From Pseudomonadota bacterium (GTDB lineage Bacteria; Pseudomonadota; Gammaproteobacteria; UBA6186; Azoamicaceae), in NCBI GenBank assembly GCA_021848375.1, contig JAJZUR010000037.1:1-12208 (forward strand): a stretch of DNA of 12,208 nucleotides. The letters run 5' to 3'. Below are positions 6,343 to 12,208 of this stretch, one piece after another. The notes under the pieces were generated by a model that ran no database searches, was not told where the DNA came from, and saw nothing but the letters and a program-made list of their open reading frames with translations. A program made the translations under genes and the position numbers. How positions within the stretch are numbered: the stretch's first letter is position 1; each line of letters begins with the position of its first letter.

Positions 6343-7713
6343 TTAATGGTTTTTTAGTTTAAAAAAATCGAGTGTGGCGCGATTTAAATCATCCCAATAG
6401 AGTTGAAACCATTTTTTAGGATCATCTCCCGAATTGCGACAAACATAAATAATATTTGTCATCTGATTGGAATATTGTAAAGGGATCACCATACAATTGG
6501 TAAACACCGAGCGAATGGTATTATCCATCGTTTTCGAGAAAACATCTTCTAAAGTAGGATGTCCAATAATATTGAAAAAAGCCTCCCCGTGCGGCTGTAA
6601 ATTTTGCTTAATTTGAATAAAATACTCTTGCGTTAACAAATGTGCCGGGATAGATCGTTCATGGCTATAAACATCAGAAATAATGACATCAAATTTCTCA
6701 TGATTCGAGTTTAAAAAATCACGCGCATCTTTTGCCACAAATTCGCCATGTACGGGATACACAACATGATTTCTGACGACCGAATACATGTCTTTATCAA
6801 TATCGACGTAAACAAAACGATTGCCATGACTGCCTTCTGCCGAAAGCGTAAATCCACCGGCACCTAATACCAAAATATTTTTATTGGTTAAGGCCAGATC
6901 CTGAAACATCACCCGCTTTATAAATTCGATATAGGGAAATCCTTTCTTCTCTCGAGTTACCATAGAGCTTAACGAATTATTCAAAGCCAATATTTTATTA
7001 TTATCTTGATTGATCACTCGATAATTGGTATAGGCATTGGTTTTTACGAACATGTGGTTTCCTAAAGTAATATTTAAGACAAACACAAAGACAAACACAC
7101 CACACAATACCAACCCTCTCACAAAATCCTTTTTCTTATCTCTAAATAAAACAAATGCTAATAACATCAACAAGAGGTAATTAATCACAATCGTCCATGC
7201 AACCCCTAAATAATTCATTAACAGCAAACTGGTCAGTACAGCCCCTAAAAAAGATCCAATGGTGCTTAAATGTAGGATTTTTCCGCCAACTTCACCCACC
7301 GTTTTGGCTTTCTTGATGAGTTCCATGGTAATCGGAACAGTTTGTCCCAAGATATACACAAGCGGGGCTGTCACCAAGAGGAGATAAGCCATCAATGCCG
7401 CCAAAATTTCGCTGCTGATATAACGTTGAAAGTAATAAAAAAATAGATCAATGACAGCAAAAGATAATCCGATCCCAAGCCAAATTGCGCTCTTGGTGAA
7501 ATTTCTTTTTAAAATCGTCATATAATTTTTTTGATATTCTCCACCACGTCGATACCCATAGGCTAAAAACAATAAAAAAACGCCAATGATGAGACTAGTG
7601 ACGACCACACTGTTCCCCGCAACGGGCGCAATTTGGCGCATGGTTAATATCTCAGCGGAAATTGTGACAAATCCTTCGACTAAGACAATCAGCAACAGCA
7701 CGAAATCTGACAT
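6343..7713 (-). CDS. Membrane protein with C-terminal spermidine-synthase-like domain
   Basis: The product has 456 residues. The N-terminal half is membrane-embedded, with hydrophobic segments at about 4-20, 35-53, 75-95, 102-124, 147-168, 170-190 and 199-217. It includes PLVYILGQTVPITMEL and LHLSTIGSFLGAVLTSLLL, which are typical of membrane spermidine-synthase-like (fused MFS/SpeE) proteins. The C-terminal half (about 230-456) is a Rossmann methyltransferase-like domain: NILVLGAGGFTLS at 279-291, YVDIDKDMY at 302-310, KDARDFL at 328-334 and IISDVYSHERSIPAHLLT at 344-361. The canonical aminopropyltransferase loop (D-S-T/S-D-P) is replaced by DVYSHERSIP, so true spermidine synthase activity is doubtful and the substrate is unknown. 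AGGGA precedes the ATG. The gene heads the run into etfB. An annotation of plain spermidine synthase would be too specific. Confidence 0.75.
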   Translation of the reverse strand: MSDFVLLLIVLVEGFVTISAEILTMRQIAPVAGNSVVVTSLIIGVFLLFLAYGYRRGGEYQKNYMTILKRNFTKSAIWLGIGLSFAVIDLFFYYFQRYISSEILAALMAYLLLVTAPLVYILGQTVPITMELIKKAKTVGEVGGKILHLSTIGSFLGAVLTSLLLMNYLGVAWTIVINYLLLMLLAFVLFRDKKKDFVRGLVLCGVFVFVFVLNITLGNHMFVKTNAYTNYRVINQDNNKILALNNSLSSMVTREKKGFPYIEFIKRVMFQDLALTNKNILVLGAGGFTLSAEGSHGNRFVYVDIDKDMYSVVRNHVVYPVHGEFVAKDARDFLNSNHEKFDVIISDVYSHERSIPAHLLTQEYFIQIKQNLQPHGEAFFNIIGHPTLEDVFSKTMDNTIRSVFTNCMVIPLQYSNQMTNIIYVCRNSGDDPKKWFQLYWDDLNRATLDFFKLKNH

Positions 7714-7746
7714 AATTCAATATCCCTTTTACAGCAAAGCTTTGAT

Positions 7747-7775
7747 ATCATGGCGAATCATGACACGAGAATCAA
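7747..7775 (-). promoter_or_regulatory. Possible promoter for the membrane protein-etfBA run
   Basis: On the minus strand TTGATT (7775-7770) and CATGAT (7752-7747) have a 17-bp spacer. This would start transcription near 7740, about 27 bp before the ATG at 7713. The elements overlap the beginning of the divergent ETF-QO gene. Each hexamer matches the sigma-70 consensus at 4 of 6 positions, so this is a weak prediction. Confidence 0.35.
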
Positions 7776-9391
7776 TGGAATACGATGTGGTTATTGTGGG
7801 CGCAGGTCCTGCGGGACTTTCAGCTGCTATTCGACTTGAACAATTAGCCAACCAACAAAATATTAAGCTACGGATCTGTGTTCTCGAAAAAGGCGCATCT
7901 GTCGGCGCACATAGTCTTTCTGGCGCGGTATTTGATCCTTGCGTGTTAAACGAACTTATTCCCGACTGGCAAACACAGCATGCGCCACTCAATACTCGCG
8001 CAACGAAAGATCAATTTTTATTTTTAACCCAAAATAAAGGGTTTACCTTACCAACCCCGCCACAAATGAAAAACCCTCATCACTATATTATTAGTTTGGG
8101 AGCGCTGACAAAATGGTTAGCAGGGATCGCCGAAAATCTCGGCGTTGAAATATTTCCGGGCTTTGCCGCAACTGAAGTACTCTACAATGAAAATGGCGCT
8201 GTCATGGGCGTTGCCACCAATGATGTTGGAATTGATAAACAAGGCAACCACAAAAGCACCTATCAATCCGGCTTAGCCATCCATGCTCGATATACGTTAT
8301 TTGCGGAAGGCGCCAGAGGCTCTTTGACTAAAACCCTTTTGCAAAAATATCATTTACAAAAAAACTGCGATCCCCAAACTTACGGAATTGGCATTAAAGA
8401 GATTTGGGAAATTCCAGAAAAACAACACCATATTGGTTTAGTGACCCATACGATTGGCTGGCCATTAGAAAACGACACATATGGAGGTTCGTTTATCTAT
8501 CACATGGAAAAAAATCAAATCGCCATCGGATTTGTGGTGGGTTTAGATTATCAAAACCCCTATCTTGATCCTTTCCAAGAATTTCAACGATTTAAACAAC
8601 ATCCTAACATACGCCCTTTATTAGCGGGCGGCAGACGCATTGCCTATGGCGCACGCGCGTTAAATGAAGGCGGCCTGCAATCTATTCCCAAATTATCTTT
8701 TCCGGGGGGGCTGCTAATCGGTTGTGCCGCTGGTTTTTTAAATGTGCCCAAAATGAAAGGGAATCATACGGCGATGAAATCAGGCATGTTGGCAGCAGAA
8801 GCGGTAGTTCAGGGAATGATGAATAACGTAGGTTCTTTATTACCCAATTATGAAAAATCCATTCAAAATTCTTGGATATGGACAGAATTGAAAAGAGCGC
8901 GCAATATTCGCCCGGCTTTTCGCTTCGGTCTTTGGAAAGGTTTATTATATGCAGCATTAGATACGTATGTGTTTCGCGGACGTGCGCCGTGGACGCTACA
9001 TCATGCAAAACCAGATAATTTATCGCTTAAAAAAGCCGCACAATTTAAACCAATAGCTTACCCAAAACCGGATGGAATTATCAGTTTTGATAAACTAAGC
9101 TCTCTGCCCTTTGCGAATGTTTATCATGAAGAAGATCAACCCCGGCATTTACAGTTAAAAGATAAAACCATTCCCATATCAGTTAATTTAGCATTATATG
9201 CTGCGCCTGAACAACGCTATTGTCCTGCCCAAGTCTACGAAATTTTACAAAACACAAACAGTACGCCTTATTTACAAATTAATGCACAAAATTGCATTCA
9301 CTGCAAAACCTGCGATATAAAAGATCCAACCCAAAATATCAATTGGGTTCCTCCAGAAGGGGGTGGCGGCCCGAATTACGAGAACATGTAA
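7760..9391 (+). CDS. etfD: Electron transfer flavoprotein-ubiquinone oxidoreductase
   Basis: The product has 543 residues from the ATG at 7760, close to the family norm of about 550. It is a membrane-associated FAD and 4Fe-4S enzyme that oxidises reduced ETF and reduces ubiquinone. The FAD-binding VIVGAGPAGLSAA lies at about 11-23, followed by LEKGASVGAHSLSGAVFDP. A central GGLQSIPKLSFPGG segment is followed by GCAAGFLNVPKMKGNHTAM. The C-terminal cluster motif has the four expected cysteines: Cys488 (CPAQVYEI), Cys512, Cys515 and Cys518 (NCIHCKTCDIKDP), then NWVPPEGGGG. The frame is open back to 7586, but that part is antisense to the neighbouring membrane gene and unlike the family. An ATG at 7775 (MEYDVV) is an alternative start, with GAGA close upstream. 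The symbol etfD is used for this family. Confidence 0.95.
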   Translation: MTRESMEYDVVIVGAGPAGLSAAIRLEQLANQQNIKLRICVLEKGASVGAHSLSGAVFDPCVLNELIPDWQTQHAPLNTRATKDQFLFLTQNKGFTLPTPPQMKNPHHYIISLGALTKWLAGIAENLGVEIFPGFAATEVLYNENGAVMGVATNDVGIDKQGNHKSTYQSGLAIHARYTLFAEGARGSLTKTLLQKYHLQKNCDPQTYGIGIKEIWEIPEKQHHIGLVTHTIGWPLENDTYGGSFIYHMEKNQIAIGFVVGLDYQNPYLDPFQEFQRFKQHPNIRPLLAGGRRIAYGARALNEGGLQSIPKLSFPGGLLIGCAAGFLNVPKMKGNHTAMKSGMLAAEAVVQGMMNNVGSLLPNYEKSIQNSWIWTELKRARNIRPAFRFGLWKGLLYAALDTYVFRGRAPWTLHHAKPDNLSLKKAAQFKPIAYPKPDGIISFDKLSSLPFANVYHEEDQPRHLQLKDKTIPISVNLALYAAPEQRYCPAQVYEILQNTNSTPYLQINAQNCIHCKTCDIKDPTQNINWVPPEGGGGPNYENM

Positions 9392-9568
9392 ATATTTGTT
9401 AAGGAGAAAGTGCTAGATTATGCGCAGCAGAAAAAAGGTAATATTTCATCAAAAGTCATTCCGACAGCATGGAGATAGCTGGTTGACTTACAATTTTCTT
9501 TCCGTCATACTATGTCTGAGTTTAAACTAGCCTACTTCAAGGTAAGGTAGGTTGCATGAGATTAAAAA
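9392..9568 (+). promoter_or_regulatory. Intergenic leader region with promoter-like element and small hairpin
   Basis: TTGACT (9483-9488) and CATACT (9506-9511) have a 17-bp spacer, the best sigma-70-like match in the window, and predict a start near 9518. The predicted 50-nt leader contains a short stem, CCTAC (9531-9535) with GTAGG (9547-9551), extendable outward by a G-U and an A-U pair around an 11-nt loop. A weak GAGA (9558-9561) then precedes the ATG at 9569. The first half of the gap has an unassigned AAGGAG at 9401-9406. No clear intrinsic terminator for the ETF-QO gene is visible. Confidence 0.5.
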
Positions 9569-11332
9569 ATGCTATCACATAACGATGAAAAAATAGGAAA
9601 TACTGAGAATGGTTTGACGCCTTTAAACGGCTGGTTTTATGATCAATTGCGTAAATGTGTAGTTAGTTTGACTAACCTTTCAAATTTCACCCAAGGCTTA
9701 ACTCGTGTTTTGTCAACACCAAACTTATCCTCTGAAAGTGACAGCACTGATTTTTCACAGGCACATATCGAACACAGACCTGAAAATTCATCTAGATCAA
9801 ATGCATCTACGTCTAATCTAGAATCGTTAAAAAACGGCTGGATACGATATAAAGATTTAGAAATTAATGAACCACTTTATGAAAGAGGGGTGACTGTCAT
9901 AAAAGCTTTTACAACCGGCGTTTCGAATCTGGAAGACACTAAAAACACAGAGCTTAGTTTTATGCTGTGCAATCGAGAATTTCACTTTAGCACAAATGAT
10001 ACTTTAGAGCCTAACATACATAGGCATGAGTCACCATTTTTAACCCCATTAAGAGAAATATGTGGAGCATCTATAAATACAAAAAAGAATGGGATCATTA
10101 TTTATAATAAACAACACAGAGACGATACATTTTCGCCTTTAATTATTGAAGATCCTAAGTCTAATAAAATCGCATTTTATGTTATGCCTTGGATATCTAA
10201 AGGGCTGCCCAATTCCACCCCTTTAAAAAAAATTCAAGCAGCTTTTAATATAACTAAATCTAAAGATGGTGGCGTTACCCAGTTTTGTAGTAAAATTACT
10301 CGGTTTGTAACTGCAGAATGCCTATTTGGCCCAAGCATAACTGCGGAAAATCAAAAGGGTAGGTATTTTCTCCTCATTAAACATGATATTGAATTTTATG
10401 AAAATGAAAAAATTATTAGAATTCATTATAACCCTCTAGATTCCGCTTATGAAGAAACTCAACTTCAGGAATTTGAAAAACTGACCTTGTTAATGAAACG
10501 ATTAACAAAACCAAATCATCCTACAGAACTATTTTTTCATTCTCCACACTATGATTATATGCTATTTGTATTAAAACTATATGTGGATAATAGAATTACT
10601 TATGAGGCGTTAGAAGATTTTTTTCGTATTACGTTGGAGAAACAAAAAGAAATCCGTGCGAAAATTGAAAATCTTTGTTCGACTTCGAGCATCAAGGTCA
10701 CCATTGAATCGCCCTTTGAAAATGTTTTTGGTGATTTAAAGTATGAACATCCAGATACTACCCTCGCAAACCATATATTATCGACAACAATACCACATAG
10801 GGATTTTAAAACTGAAAAAGAATTAGTTGAATTTATTCTAAACAAATTAAAACATAACAATTACAATAAAGTGCATCAAACCGTATGGAACGATTTTATC
10901 TCCATAGAAGCTACTCAGGAAATTGACAGCATAGAAAAATTATTCAAACTGTCAAATGCGGTAATGATCGGACGCACTTCTTTGGGACAAGGAGATTGTG
11001 AAACCTGTTCATTGCTTCCTTTATCAGAAAAAGAAATACAAAGAAGTTACGCCAAAACAAGTGCTAATTTTTCAAAAAAAGGAAAATCGGCATCAGAAAA
11101 ATATCCAACAATATTAAATCTTACTTTGCTAGATCCGATTATCCCTGACGTACCAGACCAAAAGAAGAAAACAACAGGATTGTTTTATTTTAGAAACAGT
11201 CAAAACACATTAACCAAGATAGTGAAAGATAAAAAGGTATTAGAATTTTCACACCAAAATGCCGCTCGATTTCAATTCGGTCAAGAACCTATTTCTTTGA
11301 ACGATGTATTGAAAAAGAAATTTCTTAAATAA
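9569..11332 (+). CDS. Orphan 587-residue protein, unknown function; possible secreted effector
   Basis: I do not recognise this protein. It has 587 residues with no signal peptide and no membrane segment, so it should be made as a soluble protein. Residues about 50-88 form a Ser/Asn-rich, low-complexity stretch (LSSESDSTDF, ENSSRSNASTSNLES) that looks like a flexible linker. The remainder is a mix of helix and strand, with a Lys/Glu-rich helical portion around 345-385 (ALEDFF, EKQKEIRAKIENL) and a conserved-looking SLGQGDCETCSLLPL near 473-487. It ends in a basic, hydrophobic tail, DVLKKKFLK. The coding sequence is visibly more AT-rich than the genes to its left. In Legionellales, AT-rich orphans of this size are often type IV (Dot/Icm) substrates, but no secretion system is in the window, so that role is a guess. 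The kinase gene starts 18 bp after its stop. Confidence 0.7.
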   Translation: MLSHNDEKIGNTENGLTPLNGWFYDQLRKCVVSLTNLSNFTQGLTRVLSTPNLSSESDSTDFSQAHIEHRPENSSRSNASTSNLESLKNGWIRYKDLEINEPLYERGVTVIKAFTTGVSNLEDTKNTELSFMLCNREFHFSTNDTLEPNIHRHESPFLTPLREICGASINTKKNGIIIYNKQHRDDTFSPLIIEDPKSNKIAFYVMPWISKGLPNSTPLKKIQAAFNITKSKDGGVTQFCSKITRFVTAECLFGPSITAENQKGRYFLLIKHDIEFYENEKIIRIHYNPLDSAYEETQLQEFEKLTLLMKRLTKPNHPTELFFHSPHYDYMLFVLKLYVDNRITYEALEDFFRITLEKQKEIRAKIENLCSTSSIKVTIESPFENVFGDLKYEHPDTTLANHILSTTIPHRDFKTEKELVEFILNKLKHNNYNKVHQTVWNDFISIEATQEIDSIEKLFKLSNAVMIGRTSLGQGDCETCSLLPLSEKEIQRSYAKTSANFSKKGKSASEKYPTILNLTLLDPIIPDVPDQKKKTTGLFYFRNSQNTLTKIVKDKKVLEFSHQNAARFQFGQEPISLNDVLKKKFLK

Positions 11333-11350
11333 ATATGCGTGTAGTTTAAA

Positions 11351-12208
11351 ATGGAAAATTCTTGTTATCTGGTTAGCAACGAGACGGAAACGGTAATCAA
11401 CACGTTTAAGGTTATATTGAATACATATCAACATGTTATTCGAACTGAATATCACAAAAACTTAACAATAGAAAATATTTTTGAACGCATCTTTACGTAC
11501 TATGAAAATATTATCGCGTGTATGCCAGGAAATGTGTATTGGTTAGATCAAAATGGTATTGCTGTAGGTTGTAACAAAAATGTATTAAATATGTTTGGAT
11601 TTAAATCTATATCAGAATTTAAAGGGTTAACTTTTGAGGAAATGGGGATTGCAGGCAATTGGTTACCGGATGCAACTCAATCGTTTAAAAAAGATACCTT
11701 AGAAGTAGTACGTACGGGCAAAGCAAAATTAAATATTGAAGAACCCCCTATTTCCCATAGCAATGGCCAAATTATTTATTTTTTAACCAGTCGAGTACCT
11801 TTATTTGATCCTGAGGGAACTGTGATTGGTGTAGTGGGTATCTCGATAGATATTACTGAGCGCAAAGAAATGGAAGAAAACCTAAGATTGACCACACGCA
11901 AGGCTGAAGCAGCTAGCCGTGCCAAATCTCTTTTTTTAGCCAATATTAGTCACGATATCAAAACGCCCATCACGGGAATAATTGGTTCAGCAGACTATTT
12001 GTATCATGCAATAAAAGATCCTGATCTCAAACTACGTGTCAATAGTATTGCCCAATCTGGTTTAAGCTTATTAACTTTCATGAATGAAATCATTGAGGTA
12101 TCGAGAAATGATATTCAAAAAATATCTAATACAGAGGTTAATTTTAATATAAGTCATTTAATCCAAAGCATTAGGAATTTGATCACGCCTGCAATAACGC
12201 AAAAAAAC
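11351..12208 (+). CDS. PAS-domain sensor histidine kinase, 3' end outside the window
   Basis: The frame from the ATG at 11351 runs 286 codons to the window edge, so the ATPase domain and anything beyond are missing. Residues 1-50 are a non-hydrophobic helical region with no membrane segment. A PAS domain covers about 54-168 (IIACMPGNVYWLDQNG at the start, VVGISIDITERK at the end). A coiled linker (MEENLRLTTRKAEAASRAK) leads into the HisKA dimerisation domain, with the phospho-accepting His201 in LANISHDIKTPITGIIG. The H-box has His-Asp and IKTP rather than the commoner His-Glu and LRTP. The protein looks cytosolic and would sense an internal signal through PAS. A receiver domain or cognate regulator may lie outside the window. 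An in-frame stop (TAG at 11342) rules out an earlier start. No clear Shine-Dalgarno sequence is present, so coupling to the upstream gene is plausible. Confidence 0.9.
   Translation, partial: MENSCYLVSNETETVINTFKVILNTYQHVIRTEYHKNLTIENIFERIFTYYENIIACMPGNVYWLDQNGIAVGCNKNVLNMFGFKSISEFKGLTFEEMGIAGNWLPDATQSFKKDTLEVVRTGKAKLNIEEPPISHSNGQIIYFLTSRVPLFDPEGTVIGVVGISIDITERKEMEENLRLTTRKAEAASRAKSLFLANISHDIKTPITGIIGSADYLYHAIKDPDLKLRVNSIAQSGLSLLTFMNEIIEVSRNDIQKISNTEVNFNISHLIQSIRNLITPAITQKN

Noticed and set aside
7586..7759. Upstream extension of the ETF-QO reading frame to an ATG at 7586
   Set aside because: It lies antisense over the first codons of the membrane gene, and its residues do not resemble any ETF-QO N-terminus. 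The FAD motif falls at the expected position only from 7760 or 7775.
8682..9008. 108-codon open frame on the minus strand inside ETF-QO
   Set aside because: It is fully embedded in a gene with complete family motifs on the other strand, and it has no domain-like features.
9445..9482. AGTCATTCCGACAGCATGG stretch as a copy of a common intergenic palindromic repeat
   Set aside because: Only the GTCATTCC beginning resembles such repeats. The complementary arm is absent, and no second copy is in the window.
9569..11332. Idea that the orphan protein is a tRNA-dependent cyclodipeptide synthase or another named enzyme
   Set aside because: Some segments in the middle and C-terminal part seemed vaguely familiar, but I could not identify a defining motif or catalytic residues. 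The function is left unassigned.

Overview
The window reads as chromosome of a moderately AT-rich gammaproteobacterium. The best guess is a member of the Legionellales (Legionella, Coxiella, Berkiella and relatives). The reasons are the glyA-nrdR-nusB core cluster, a full ETF/ETF-ubiquinone oxidoreductase set, a PAS-histidine kinase of a kind common in that order, and a large orphan AT-rich protein next to the kinase that resembles the lineage-restricted secreted proteins of host-associated members. No rRNA, tRNA, CRISPR array, transposase or phage gene was found. The taxonomic placement is inference.

Layout. (1) 1-2294, envelope or secreted genes: a partial membrane protein and a secreted TPR protein on the minus strand, then a divergent exported phosphodiester-glycosidase-domain protein on the plus strand, sharing a 164-bp intergenic region. 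(2) 2295-2413: a compact cluster of AACC/GGTT inverted repeats between convergent genes. It includes a perfect 19-bp hairpin and a second, overlapping, mutually exclusive one. (3) 7713 down to 2414, minus strand: six tightly packed genes in the order membrane spermidine-synthase-like protein, etfB, etfA, glyA, nrdR, nusB. Gaps are 12, 20, 40 and 0 bp followed by an 8-bp overlap, so a long operon is plausible. (4) 7760-9391, plus strand: ETF-ubiquinone oxidoreductase, divergent from (3) across only 46 bp. (5) 9569-12208, plus strand: an orphan 587-codon gene and, 18 bp later, the first 286 codons of a PAS/histidine kinase that runs off the window.

How it fits together. EtfA and EtfB collect electrons from flavin dehydrogenases, and the divergent ETF-QO passes them to ubiquinone, so a complete electron branch to the respiratory chain lies in one locus. 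GlyA supplies glycine and one-carbon units, NrdR represses ribonucleotide reductase genes, and NusB is an rRNA antitermination factor. In many gammaproteobacteria riboflavin genes lie between nrdR and nusB. Here the two genes overlap, so that block is absent at this locus even though the neighbouring genes encode FAD proteins.

The most novel part is the right end: an AT-rich, unrecognised, apparently soluble protein with its own promoter-like sequence, closely followed by a sensor kinase. It could be a secreted effector, but this is unproven.
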